This document shows positions 37,752 through 46,566 of a stretch of DNA of 64,000 bases, piece after piece. Position 1 is the stretch's first letter, and every line of letters starts with the position of its first letter. The translations under genes were made by a program, and so were the position numbers. The DNA is from Rhodoluna lacicola (GTDB lineage Bacteria; Actinomycetota; Actinomycetes; Actinomycetales; Microbacteriaceae): positions 1,054,001-1,118,000 of the forward strand of contig NZ_CP007490.1 of NCBI RefSeq assembly GCF_000699505.1, in the 5' to 3' direction. The notes beneath the pieces were generated by a model. It was not told where the DNA came from and did not search any database. It was given only the letters and a program-made list of their open reading frames with translations.

Positions 37752-38645
37752 GTGAGCTCCCCTAACTCAAAGAAGAAATCTGGCCTGGCCCTTTATACCC
37801 AGGCGGCTGAAGCCTCATCAGCTGTGGTAATTGATAAATACTCAACCTCTTTTGGCTGGGCTACCAAATTGTTGGGTAAAGAAGACCGGCACCACGTTCG
37901 TAATATTTATGCCCTGGTTAGAGTGGCTGACGAAATTGTGGACGGAGCAGCGGCCGAGGCGTTATCAGGGGCAATTGGGGTTGACCCACACTCAATGCTC
38001 GACAAGTTTGAGCAGGAAACCTACCGCGCTGTTGAATGCGGATTCAGTACCAATCTTGTAGTGCACGCATTTGCCTACACCGCCCGTGAAGCCGGAATCA
38101 AGCGTGACCTGATTCAGCCTTTCTTTCATTCAATGCGCACCGACCTTTTCCAGCGGGTGCACGATAAGCGCAGCTTCGAGGCCTACATCTATGGTTCTGC
38201 CGAGGTCGTTGGCCTAATGTGCCTGCAGGTATTCCTGAGCCGCATCTCGGTTCGCGATGAGGAGAAGGCCGAATTTGTGGCTGGCGCAAGGGCACTTGGC
38301 GCCGCATTTCAAAAAATCAACTTTCTTCGCGACCTTTCAGCAGACTTCGACAAACTAGGTCGTTCCTACTTTCCTTTGATTAGGGTTGAGAATTTCAATA
38401 ATTCCGAGCGCGATCGACTGGTAGATGACATCAGGAATGACTTGAACACATCAAAGGTTGCACTTGCAAAGTTGCCATCCAGTTCAAAACGGGCAGTTGG
38501 CGCGGCGTTGATGTTCTTTGAGGCGCTAAACAACAAGGTTGCTGGCACCCCGGCAAATGAACTAATTAAGAAGCGCATTCGCGTTTCTGACCCGCAGAAG
38601 ATTTTTATCCTTCTAAAAGCGATGTTTGGAGTGTCCCCTAAGTGA
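37752..38645 (+). CDS. crtB: Phytoene synthase
   Basis: Condenses two geranylgeranyl diphosphates into phytoene, the first committed carotenoid step. 297 aa, squalene/phytoene synthase fold with two metal-binding Asp motifs: LVRVADEIVDG (about residues 56-66) and NFLRDLSADFDKLGR (about 190). First gene of a tightly overlapping five-gene operon. GTG start preceded by TAATCT and no Shine-Dalgarno. No crtE (GGPP synthase) lies in the window, so the precursor comes from elsewhere. Confidence 0.96.
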   Translation: MSSPNSKKKSGLALYTQAAEASSAVVIDKYSTSFGWATKLLGKEDRHHVRNIYALVRVADEIVDGAAAEALSGAIGVDPHSMLDKFEQETYRAVECGFSTNLVVHAFAYTAREAGIKRDLIQPFFHSMRTDLFQRVHDKRSFEAYIYGSAEVVGLMCLQVFLSRISVRDEEKAEFVAGARALGAAFQKINFLRDLSADFDKLGRSYFPLIRVENFNNSERDRLVDDIRNDLNTSKVALAKLPSSSKRAVGAALMFFEALNNKVAGTPANELIKKRIRVSDPQKIFILLKAMFGVSPK

Positions 38646-40243
38646 GCCAGAAAACTGCTGTTGTCATCGGAGGAGGAATCGCGGGCCTCGCGACTGCAGG
38701 AATTTTAGCTAAAGCTGGAATGAAGGTCACCGTGCTCGAGGCACGCGAAAAAGTTGGCGGCCGCGCCTACCTTTGGGAAAAAGACGGTTTCAAGTTTGAC
38801 ATGGGTCCGTCTTGGTATTTGATGCCAGATGCCTTTGATCAGTTCTTCAAACTAATGGGCACCACTGCCGCAAAAGAACTCAACCTGGTTCAGTTGGACC
38901 CTGCCTACCAAACTCGAAACGAGGGTTATGCCGAAAAACTGGTGATCAGAAAAAATCTTGAAGACAATAAAAAACTATTTGACTCAATCGAACCGGGAGC
39001 CGGTGCCCGCCTTCAGGATTACATCGACTCCGCTGAAGACACCTACAAACTCTCTATTAAGCACTTTCTTTACACAAACTTTCAGAATGCAAAGTCATTT
39101 ATTCAACCAGAGGTGCTGGCTAGGCTCGCTCGATTCCTAAAGCACCTGGTCACCCCGTTAGATACCTTTGCGGGGAAGCACGTAAAAGATGCTCGACTTC
39201 GCAAGATTCTAGATTTTCCGGCAGTGTTTTTAGGCGCGTCTCCCTATGACACCCCAAGCATGTACCACTTGATGACTCACGTTGATATGAATGTGGGAGT
39301 TTTTTATCCGATGGGTGGTTTCTACACCCTTATTGAAGCGATTGAGCGACTCGCCAAGCAGCACGGTGCAGTAGTACACACCAATTCACGTGTCACAAAA
39401 ATTGAAACCAAGAATGGCAAGGCCGTTGGCGTTTTTGCGGGCGATGTTTATTACCCAGCCGATGTTGTTGTTGGAAACGCAGACCTGCACCACATAGAAA
39501 CCCAGTTACTAAACCCCGAGGATCAGACCCTGCCTGAAAAATGGTGGGAGAACAAGGTTCCTGGGCCGTCAGCAATGTTGCTTTACCTAGGTGTAAAGGG
39601 GCGCGTGCCGCAGCTGGATCACCACACTCTGCTTTACACAGAGGACTGGGCGAAGAACTTTGAAGAAGTGTTCCGCACTCCTGCACAGAAAAAGAAATCA
39701 GGCGTGACCAGCAAGATTCCTAGTCCTGCATCGCTCTACATTTGCACCCCTAGTGTCACCGACCCATCGGTTGCTCCAGAGGGCTATGAAAATATTTTTG
39801 TCCTTGTGCCAATTGCCGCGGATCCAGAACTGGGACGTGGCGGAATCAACGGAAGCGGTGACCCAGAATTTGAGGCGGCGGCTGATCGAATCATTGAGCA
39901 GATTTCGGAGTGGTGTGAAATTCCAGATCTTGCCGAGCGAATAGTGGTTCGCCGATCGATGGGCCCAAGAGATTTTGCCGAAGATTTGAACGCCTGGTCA
40001 GGAACTGCACTGGGTATGGCGCACACTCTGATGCAGAGCGCGTTTTTTAGACCCACCAACAAGAGTAAAAAAGTTAAGGGACTCTACTACGCCGGTCACC
40101 ACAGCATTCCAGGCATTGGTCTACCAATGTGTTTGATTGGTGCTGAATTGGTTTACAAGCGTCTAGTTAATGACCGCTCCGCTGGGCCATTGAAGAACGA
40201 GATTAAGCCGGTTGGCGAGAACGGATGGAAGGGGCTCAAGTGA
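38642..40243 (+). CDS. crtI: Phytoene desaturase
   Basis: FAD-dependent desaturase converting phytoene to lycopene in four steps. 533 aa. The N-terminal dinucleotide fold is VVIGGGIAGLATAGILAKAG, followed by VGGRAYLWEKDGFKFDMGPSW, and the C-terminal FAD signature is YYAGHHSIPGIGLPMCLIGAEL. It overlaps crtB by four bases and crtYe by four. The order matches Corynebacterium-type C50 clusters. Confidence 0.97.
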   Translation: MSQKTAVVIGGGIAGLATAGILAKAGMKVTVLEAREKVGGRAYLWEKDGFKFDMGPSWYLMPDAFDQFFKLMGTTAAKELNLVQLDPAYQTRNEGYAEKLVIRKNLEDNKKLFDSIEPGAGARLQDYIDSAEDTYKLSIKHFLYTNFQNAKSFIQPEVLARLARFLKHLVTPLDTFAGKHVKDARLRKILDFPAVFLGASPYDTPSMYHLMTHVDMNVGVFYPMGGFYTLIEAIERLAKQHGAVVHTNSRVTKIETKNGKAVGVFAGDVYYPADVVVGNADLHHIETQLLNPEDQTLPEKWWENKVPGPSAMLLYLGVKGRVPQLDHHTLLYTEDWAKNFEEVFRTPAQKKKSGVTSKIPSPASLYICTPSVTDPSVAPEGYENIFVLVPIAADPELGRGGINGSGDPEFEAAADRIIEQISEWCEIPDLAERIVVRRSMGPRDFAEDLNAWSGTALGMAHTLMQSAFFRPTNKSKKVKGLYYAGHHSIPGIGLPMCLIGAELVYKRLVNDRSAGPLKNEIKPVGENGWKGLK

Positions 40244-40551
40244 GCCTGATCTATCTTGCCTCGCTTTTGGTTTCAATCGCCGGGCTTGCCGCTTTGGATT
40301 TTCGTCACGGGTTAGCAATTGCAAAGTCTAAAAAATACATCTGGCTGATTTTGATCCCCGTAGTTTTCTTTCTGACCTGGGACCTAGCTGGAATAGCTTC
40401 AGGCATCTTCTTTCGCGGCGATGCCACTCACCTAACCGGCATCCTCCTTGCCCACGAATTACCACTTGAAGAATTATTTTTCTTGATTCTGCTCAGCTAT
40501 TCGTCACTGCTTTTACTCAAGGCATTCACACGAATGGAAAAACGCAAGTGA
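40240..40551 (+). CDS. crtYe: Lycopene cyclase domain subunit, CrtYe-type
   Basis: One half of a heterodimeric C50 carotenoid cyclase. 103 aa with three membrane helices and the conserved acidic motif LPLEELFF. The GTG start overlaps the crtI stop by four bases, with AAGGGG upstream; an ATG at 40225 is less likely. In known pathways this subunit pairs with the next one to cyclise the prenylated lycopene ends. Confidence 0.88.
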   Translation: MSLIYLASLLVSIAGLAALDFRHGLAIAKSKKYIWLILIPVVFFLTWDLAGIASGIFFRGDATHLTGILLAHELPLEELFFLILLSYSSLLLLKAFTRMEKRK

Positions 40552-40844
40552 CGTATCTGGCGCTGAATTCAATTTTTCTTGGCGCTGTGATTGTCGTTGG
40601 GTTTATTCTTCGCAAGCAACTCCCATGGCGTGCTATCGCCGGTGCCACTGGAGTCCTGCTAGTTCTCACTGCAATTTTCGACAACGTCATTGTGGGCACC
40701 GGAATCGTGGCCTATGACGAGAATTTAATCTCTGGAATCAAAATTGGTTTTGCACCGATTGAAGACTTTGCCTACTCCCTGGCAGCCCCGCTGTTGATCT
40801 CGATCATCATGGCTTTATCTAAGGGAACCTCGTGGAAGCGCTAA
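40548..40844 (+). CDS. crtYf: Lycopene cyclase domain subunit, CrtYf-type
   Basis: The second half of the heterodimeric cyclase. 98 aa, three membrane helices, with the motif APIEDFAYS holding the conserved Glu-Asp pair. It overlaps crtYe by four bases and the elongase gene by thirteen. Ring type (epsilon, gamma or beta, giving decaprenoxanthin, sarcinaxanthin or C.p. 450) cannot be decided from sequence by eye. Confidence 0.88.
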   Translation: MTYLALNSIFLGAVIVVGFILRKQLPWRAIAGATGVLLVLTAIFDNVIVGTGIVAYDENLISGIKIGFAPIEDFAYSLAAPLLISIIMALSKGTSWKR

Positions 40845-41680
40845 AACAACTTTTCTGGTCCTCGCGTCCAATTTCTTGGATCAACACCGCCTACCCTTTT
40901 GGGCTGGCCTATTGGCTTGCCAGCGGAGACACCGGAATAAATCTGTGGATAGGCGTCCTCTTTTTCCTGATCCCCTACAACCTTTTGATGTATGGAATTA
41001 ATGATGTTTTTGATTACGAAAGCGATCTGCGTAATCCCCGCAAAGGCGGAATCGAAGGGGCACTGTTAGACCCAAAGTGGCACGCCTTAACCATCAGAGC
41101 TGCCGTCTTAAGCTGTGTACCTTTTGTGGCCTACCTGACCTTGGTTGGCACGTCCGGCTCAACCAGTTGGCTTTACCTTTGTCTATTCATGGTGATTGCC
41201 TACAGCGCCAAGGGATTGCGCTTCAAAGAAAAACCGTTTTTGGATTCAATCACCTCGAGTCTTCATTTTGTAGGGCCCATGATTTTTGGCTTGGCACTTG
41301 CAGAGGTTAATTTTGCGCAAAGCCAAATAATCATCGCGATTCTTGCATTTGTGCTTTGGGGCGTTGCCTCTCATGCATTTGGCGCGGTGCAAGATGTTCG
41401 CGCCGATCGCGAAGGTGGCATTTCTTCAATCGCAACTGTGATTGGAGCAAGGGCAACAGTACGGGTTTCTATGGCAGCTTACGTAACCGCCGCATTGCTG
41501 CTGTTGGGATTGGAATGGCCGTATTCACTCACATCCCTCGCCGCACTTCCCTACTTATTTATCTTGGCGCCTTTTTGGAACATCACCGATGCCACCTGCA
41601 CGCTGGCAAATTCCGGTTGGAAGAAATTTATTTGGTTGAACTTTTTAGCCGGAACCATCGTCACGCTTTTGGTGATCTAA
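40832..41680 (+). CDS. crtEb: Lycopene elongase (UbiA-type prenyltransferase)
   Basis: Adds C5 units to lycopene to build a C50 carotenoid. 282 aa with about eight membrane helices. The two Asp-rich motifs of UbiA enzymes are GINDVFDYESDLRNPRKGG and AVQDVRADREGG. Its position right after the two cyclase subunits fixes the pathway as C50. The GTG start lies inside the 3' end of crtYf. It converges with the SprT-like gene, sharing four bases at the stops. Confidence 0.93.
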   Translation: MEALKQLFWSSRPISWINTAYPFGLAYWLASGDTGINLWIGVLFFLIPYNLLMYGINDVFDYESDLRNPRKGGIEGALLDPKWHALTIRAAVLSCVPFVAYLTLVGTSGSTSWLYLCLFMVIAYSAKGLRFKEKPFLDSITSSLHFVGPMIFGLALAEVNFAQSQIIIAILAFVLWGVASHAFGAVQDVRADREGGISSIATVIGARATVRVSMAAYVTAALLLLGLEWPYSLTSLAALPYLFILAPFWNITDATCTLANSGWKKFIWLNFLAGTIVTLLVI

Positions 41681-42366
41681 CTTCCATAGACAGGTAGCAC
41701 TTCATCTCTATGGCGCCAACGAATTAAATTTCTGGCATCAAAGCCTGGGCTGCAGATTGCACAGCTGAGCATTCTGGATGGTTTGCGGTACCTGTAGTGA
41801 CGATGACCGGTAGGGCAAATTCCAATCCAGGTTGCTGTCTCAACAGCAATCTCAGTGCCAGTGAATTGCTCATTCTTGTATCCAATTGATTTTGCAACTT
41901 GCAGCCACTTCTTGGTGTGGCCAGCATTTTTACCAGCGAGCGCGTGGGCAATTTCATGGAGTACAACTTGAAGAGTTTCTTCCATGTTGTGAATGTCAAC
42001 CATGTATCGCGAGATAGAAATTACCTTGTCGGTGTAATTGCATAAACCCGCTCTACGTTTTGCACTGTCAAAAGCAAAACTCCACTCGTTCATATCCAGG
42101 TGCTCAGCCATTTTTGTTTCGGCCATGAGCCGCACGTAGTCATAACGATCACAACTCATGCGCAGATATCGGTGTTTGCCTTTTGAAAATTCACGACCGG
42201 TTTGGAAACCCACGTTTTCTAGTCGCGCGATGGTGGGCAGATCAGATATTTCAACCACCGTTTTGATCACTTCGATATTTCTTTGGTCAAAATTTTCGGC
42301 CAGCATAGAAATCAGGGATGCCTCATCTTCAATCAGCGGGGCTAGTAATTCGTCCTGAAAGGCCAT
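41677..42366 (-). CDS. SprT-like zinc-metalloprotease domain protein
   Basis: A 229-aa protein with a SprT-like domain: HEIAH at 137-141 and third ligand H150 in AGHTKKW. A C-terminal zinc-ribbon-like stretch holds CPTGH and SCAIC (about 187-206). The N-terminal ~90 residues are not part of the usual SprT core and may be a substrate-binding extension. The family includes eukaryotic Spartan, which cleaves DNA-protein crosslinks; a bacterial role is not established. TAACCT eight bases before the ATG fits a near-leaderless start. Confidence 0.85.
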   Translation of the reverse strand: MAFQDELLAPLIEDEASLISMLAENFDQRNIEVIKTVVEISDLPTIARLENVGFQTGREFSKGKHRYLRMSCDRYDYVRLMAETKMAEHLDMNEWSFAFDSAKRRAGLCNYTDKVISISRYMVDIHNMEETLQVVLHEIAHALAGKNAGHTKKWLQVAKSIGYKNEQFTGTEIAVETATWIGICPTGHRHYRYRKPSRMLSCAICSPGFDARNLIRWRHRDEVLPVYGS

Positions 42367-42490
42367 ATGTCTAAAGGTTACATTGAAGGATATTTTCAGA
42401 CCCTAAAGCGCCGATTTAGAGTTTTGAAAAATATTTATAAAACACGCTACTAAGTTAACGAAACTGCCCGCTTGCCAGTATTCACGCCAC

Positions 42491-42502
42491 TAGATTCGTG
42501 CC
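42491..42502 (+). promoter_or_regulatory. Leaderless promoter of the cytosine permease gene
   Basis: TAGATT, six bases, ATG; no Shine-Dalgarno. Confidence 0.5.
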
Positions 42503-43873
42503 ATGGCACAAAATAACACAGGCTCTGCAAAGGCAACCTCAATTGAAACTAACGACATCGCCCCAATTCCAGCGGGCGAGCGTCACGGCAAGGCGTGGCA
42601 CCTGTTCACCGTCTGGTCGTCCCCAAACCTAGAATTTGCAACCATCTTTATTGGTGCACTTGCAGTATTCGCAGGTCTAAACGTTTGGCAGGCAATCCTT
42701 GCCGTGACCCTAGGAAACGCAATTGCAGCGGTCACCCACGGTTGGTTCAGTAGCTGGGGCCCACGTCACGGTGTGCCGCAGATGGTGATTAGCCGAAGCG
42801 CATTTGGTCTTCGCGGAAACATTCTTCCGGCGGCAACGTCAACACTCGTTGCGGGTATTGGTTGGTTTGCGGTTAACACCACCTCTGGTGCTTTCGCATT
42901 GACCTCACTAACCAATTTGCCAGTTGCAGCTTCTGTAACCATCATCATCTTGGTTCAGGTAATAGCGGCTTTCATTGGTCACAACTTCATCCAGAAATTT
43001 GAGCGCTACGCGTTTTTCTACCTAGTAGTAGTTTTCGCAATCGTTGCAGTGATCATCATCTCTCAGGGTAAGTACGACGTAAACCCAACCGCAGACTTCA
43101 AGTGGGGCGCATTCTCAGTTGGTGTTGCTTTGGCTTACGGCTACACCCAGGGCTGGACTGCATTCGCCGCTGACTTCACTCGCTACCTACCAGCAAACAC
43201 CTCGCCTCGTGCAGTTGGCCTGGCAGCAGGTTTGGGTAACTTCACAGCAACCACATTGCTAATGTCTGTGGGCGCTATCGCCTGGAGCGGTGTTGTGGGC
43301 GAAGGTCTACCAACCTCAGTATTTGCCGCGGCACTGCCATCGTGGTTGGCCGTACTAACCCTGTTGGGTATCGCCGTTGGTTCTGTTTCTGCAAACGTTC
43401 TAAACATCTACTCAGGAACAATGTCATTCATTGCAGCCGGTGTGAGGCTTGGCTTCAAGACTCGTCGCGCAATCATGGTGGTCATTGCCGGTGTTCTGGG
43501 TGGCGGAATCTCTTACTTTGCAGTTGAAGACAACTTCCGCTTTATCTTTGAGCTATTCCTACTAACAGTTGGATACTGGTTGGCTCCTTGGGTTTCGATT
43601 CTTGTCGTCGACAGATTGCTTCGCAAGGGTCAAGACATTGACAAGTTAATCACCGAGGGTGCAAAGCACCGAAGCATTGGTGGCCCGATCGCATTTGTGA
43701 TTGCCACAGTTGTTTCAGTGTCTCTCTTTGCGAAAGCTGAGATGCCTACCGTCCAGTTCTATGGTGCCCTAACCGGACCTGGCCCTGAGAACGGTGACTG
43801 GACCGCCGCGGTTGGCTTCGTGCTGGCAGCAGCGATCTACTACGTGATCTACAAAGCAACAAACAAAAAATAG
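42503..43873 (+). CDS. codB: Cytosine/purine permease, NCS1 family
   Basis: A 456-aa NCS1 transporter with about twelve membrane helices. PIPAGERHGKAWHLFTVWSSPNLE at the N terminus, in the family's first helix, and SRSAFGLRGNILPA in the early helices are typical of CodB-like cytosine permeases. The cytosine deaminase gene follows 29 bases later, which supports cytosine as substrate. TAGATT lies six bases before the ATG. Together the two genes salvage cytosine to uracil. Confidence 0.9.
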   Translation: MAQNNTGSAKATSIETNDIAPIPAGERHGKAWHLFTVWSSPNLEFATIFIGALAVFAGLNVWQAILAVTLGNAIAAVTHGWFSSWGPRHGVPQMVISRSAFGLRGNILPAATSTLVAGIGWFAVNTTSGAFALTSLTNLPVAASVTIIILVQVIAAFIGHNFIQKFERYAFFYLVVVFAIVAVIIISQGKYDVNPTADFKWGAFSVGVALAYGYTQGWTAFAADFTRYLPANTSPRAVGLAAGLGNFTATTLLMSVGAIAWSGVVGEGLPTSVFAAALPSWLAVLTLLGIAVGSVSANVLNIYSGTMSFIAAGVRLGFKTRRAIMVVIAGVLGGGISYFAVEDNFRFIFELFLLTVGYWLAPWVSILVVDRLLRKGQDIDKLITEGAKHRSIGGPIAFVIATVVSVSLFAKAEMPTVQFYGALTGPGPENGDWTAAVGFVLAAAIYYVIYKATNKK

Positions 43874-43902
43874 TCATTAAGAAATAACGAGAGGCCTCGG
43901 CA

Positions 43903-44388
43903 ATGATTTCAGCAGCAATTAATTTCAAAAAGGGTGATGTGTTCGCCACCGATGAAGAAAAACTGTCTGTAGCCATTGCCGAGGCTCACCTTGGCTTGGC
44001 AGAGGGCGGCATTCCTATCGGTGCTGCACTTTTTGATGAAGCTGGCAGACTGCTGGGCAGCGGACACAACTTGCGAGTTCAAGAGGGCGATGCCTCGATG
44101 CACGGCGAAACCAGCGCATTTAGAAACGCGGGTCGTCAACGCTCGTACCGCAAGCTCACTTTGGCCACCAGCCTCTCGCCCTGTTGGTACTGCTCTGGCC
44201 TGATTCGCCAGTTTGGCATCGGCCGCGTGCTGGTTGGCGACGATAAGAACTTCATGGGTGGCCAAGATTGGGTGGCCGAGCACGGCGCCGAGGTTCACGT
44301 GATGAACGACCCCGGACTAATCAAGGTGATGGCAGACTTCATCGCCGCCAATGATGCGCTTTGGAACGAAGACATCGGCGAGGATTGA
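43903..44388 (+). CDS. Cytosine deaminase, yeast Fcy1-like
   Basis: Converts cytosine to uracil and ammonia. 161 aa of the small CDA fold, unlike the large amidohydrolase CodA of E. coli. Zinc ligands and the catalytic Glu are in MHGETSAF and SPCWYCSGL; the C-terminal part RVLVGDDKNFMGG matches the fungal Fcy1 pattern. Adjacent codB strengthens the substrate. GAGAGG is about seven bases upstream of the ATG. Confidence 0.88.
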   Translation: MISAAINFKKGDVFATDEEKLSVAIAEAHLGLAEGGIPIGAALFDEAGRLLGSGHNLRVQEGDASMHGETSAFRNAGRQRSYRKLTLATSLSPCWYCSGLIRQFGIGRVLVGDDKNFMGGQDWVAEHGAEVHVMNDPGLIKVMADFIAANDALWNEDIGED

Positions 44389-44467
44389 GCGTGGGGGAAG
44401 CTGTGCTGAGACACGCGGCCCGCAACAGCGCAGCGTTCGAGTAACCTGCAAACCAAAATTTGCCCTT

Positions 44468-44484
44468 AAAGTCAATCTGACACT
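44468..44484 (+). promoter_or_regulatory. Candidate NrtR operator 1
   Basis: AAAGTCA-ATC-TGACACT, 5 of 7 arm positions symmetric. It overlaps CTGACA-N6-TGTCAG (44477-44494), itself a perfect inverted repeat. Confidence 0.5.
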
Positions 44485-44499
44485 AAGATGTCAGTAGAT

Positions 44500-44516
44500 A
44501 AAGTCATTATGACTTT
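44500..44516 (+). promoter_or_regulatory. Candidate NrtR operator 2
   Basis: AAAGTCA-TTA-TGACTTT, a perfect 17-bp palindrome centred 32 bp (three helical turns) from operator 1 and 36 bases before the nrtR start. Confidence 0.6.
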
Positions 44517-44551
44517 TACTAGCCGAAAACCACGGCGCAGCTAGGCAAGAG

Positions 44552-45289
44552 ATGGCTCCAAGCAGCAACGGTGCAACTGCACCGGCACTTGCCGTATCCA
44601 CTGTGATATTTACGCTGCGCACTTGCCCGACCGGCGAAATGAAACTTGCCCTGGCCCTGGTAAAAAGAATTCGTAAACCGTTCGACGGCCTGTGGGCTCT
44701 TCCTGGTGGACCCTTAAATATCACTGAAGATCTAAGCGCGGCCGCTGCGCGCAACCTTTTCGAGACCACCGCGCTGCAACCCCGATACCTGGAGCAGCTT
44801 TATGCGTTTGGAAATTTGGATCGCTCCCCCGGCAGCAATGTTTTGGATCGCGTTGTCTCGATTGTTTACTGGGCACTGGTTGGTAGCGACGAAGCAGCCG
44901 AAGCAATCGAAAGCGAAAACGTTGCCTGGTTCTGGGCCGACGAACTTCCAAAACTGGCTTTCGATCACAACCTGATTGTTGAGTACGCACTTTGGCGACT
45001 AAGAAACAAATTGGAGTACAGCCGACTAGCCCATGGTTTTCTTGGTGAAAGATTTACGCTTGCTCAGCTTCGTGAAGTTTATGAGGCTGTGCTTGGTCGT
45101 GAACTCGACCCGGCAAACTTCCGCCGAATGGTGGCGGCCAATGGTGCCGTGGTTGCCACCGGTGAACGCCTTGAAGGAACCAAACACCGACCGCCGCAAC
45201 TCTACCGATACGACGCATCGGTGGAACTTGCCGACCAGGGCCCGCTTGCAACACAAAACCCAGCCATACAAACAGGAGAACAGAAATGA
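44552..45289 (+). CDS. nrtR: NrtR-type Nudix-derived transcriptional regulator
   Basis: A 245-aa regulator of NAD synthesis genes. Residues about 10-150 form a Nudix domain whose catalytic box is degenerate: the REUXEE segment reads RNLFET, so hydrolysis is probably lost and the domain senses a ligand such as ADP-ribose. Residues about 160-230 form the NrtR winged helix, with FRRMVAANGAVVATGE and HRPPQLYRY. It overlaps nadA by four bases and is the first gene of nrtR-nadA-nadB-nadC-nifS. Two palindromes upstream are likely its own operators. Confidence 0.92.
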   Translation: MAPSSNGATAPALAVSTVIFTLRTCPTGEMKLALALVKRIRKPFDGLWALPGGPLNITEDLSAAAARNLFETTALQPRYLEQLYAFGNLDRSPGSNVLDRVVSIVYWALVGSDEAAEAIESENVAWFWADELPKLAFDHNLIVEYALWRLRNKLEYSRLAHGFLGERFTLAQLREVYEAVLGRELDPANFRRMVAANGAVVATGERLEGTKHRPPQLYRYDASVELADQGPLATQNPAIQTGEQK

Positions 45290-46566
45290 CCACAGCATCG
45301 GTCAACGAACGCATTCAACTTATTGTCACGGGAAAGTCAAAGGACTCAACTTGCAGCCCTTCGCTTGCCAAGGGCCCGTGGGAATTTGATGGCGGCCCAG
45401 TGGCCTATGGTCCAGGCGCATCAAGCGAAGATGTGATTCCAACCAATTCTCCGAAGCAGGGTGCACTGCCCAATGAATATAAGAGCGCAACCGATGAAGA
45501 GTTGCACGAGCGGATTCGGGCGGCAAAGGAAACTCTTGGCGACAAAGTCGTAATTCTTGGTCACTTCTATCAGCGCGATGAGATTGTGCAGCACGCTGAC
45601 TATCTGGGCGACTCTTTCCAATTGGCGAATGCGGCGAAGGCACACCCAGAAGCCGAAGCAATTGTTTTTTGCGGCGTGCACTTCATGGCAGAGACCGCCG
45701 ATATTCTCTCGGCTGAAAATCAAGCCGTAATTCTTCCTAACCTCGCCGCGGGCTGCTCCATGGCAGACATGGCCGACATTGACTCGGTGACTCAATGCTG
45801 GGAGGAACTCACTGAGCTATTTGGCAGCGAACCCGATGCCGAAGGCAAGATGCCAGTTATTCCAGTGACCTACATGAATTCATCGGCCGCCCTTAAGGGA
45901 TTCTGCGGTGAGAACGGCGGCATCGTTTGCACCTCTTCTAATGCCGAGATTGTTTTGAAGTGGGCGTTCGAGCGTGGCCAGCGCGTGCTGTTCTTCCCTG
46001 ATCAACACTTGGGACGCAACACTGCAAAAGCAATGGGAGTGTCCCTTGAGGAGATGCCACTGTGGCACGGTCGCAAGGAACTCGGTGGCAACACTGCCGA
46101 GCAGCTAATGGATTCAAAGGTCATTCTTTGGAACGGATTCTGCTCTGTGCACAAGCGCTTCAACGTTGGCCAGATTGAAAAAGCACGCGCTGAGTTCCCG
46201 GGAGTGCGTGTGATTGTGCACCCGGAATGTCCGATGGATGTTGTGGATGCAGCCGATGAGTACGGTTCAACCGATTTCATTCGCAAAGCGGTTGCCGCTG
46301 CGACCGAGCCAACAACCTTTGCAATTGGAACAGAGGTAAACATGGTTCAGCGTCTGGCTGCTCAGTATCCGCAGCACAAAATTTTCTGTCTGGATCCGGT
46401 GGTCTGCCCTTGCTCAACCATGTATCGCATTCACCCTGGCTACCTTGCCTGGGTTCTGGAGCGCTTGGTGGCCGGCGAAGTGGTAAATCAAATTCGTGTT
46501 GATGAAAAAGTTAGCAGCACGGCGGCAATCGCACTTGAGCGCATGTTGGCGGCAAAGCCTCTCTAA
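45286..46566 (+). CDS. nadA: Quinolinate synthase
   Basis: A [4Fe-4S] enzyme that condenses iminoaspartate with dihydroxyacetone phosphate. 426 aa. Conserved segments are ILGHFYQRDEIVQHADYLGDS, VFCGVHFMAETADIL (first cluster Cys region), HPECPMDVVDAAD and CSTMYRIHPG (last). An N-terminal extension of about 70 residues with a Gly-rich patch is present, as in other actinobacterial NadA. It overlaps nrtR by four bases and nadB by one. Confidence 0.97.
   Translation: MTTASVNERIQLIVTGKSKDSTCSPSLAKGPWEFDGGPVAYGPGASSEDVIPTNSPKQGALPNEYKSATDEELHERIRAAKETLGDKVVILGHFYQRDEIVQHADYLGDSFQLANAAKAHPEAEAIVFCGVHFMAETADILSAENQAVILPNLAAGCSMADMADIDSVTQCWEELTELFGSEPDAEGKMPVIPVTYMNSSAALKGFCGENGGIVCTSSNAEIVLKWAFERGQRVLFFPDQHLGRNTAKAMGVSLEEMPLWHGRKELGGNTAEQLMDSKVILWNGFCSVHKRFNVGQIEKARAEFPGVRVIVHPECPMDVVDAADEYGSTDFIRKAVAAATEPTTFAIGTEVNMVQRLAAQYPQHKIFCLDPVVCPCSTMYRIHPGYLAWVLERLVAGEVVNQIRVDEKVSSTAAIALERMLAAKPL

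Noticed and set aside
45326-45795. Two minus-strand frames of 111 and 124 aa
   Set aside because: Shadows of nadA; no ribosome-binding sites or recognisable motifs.
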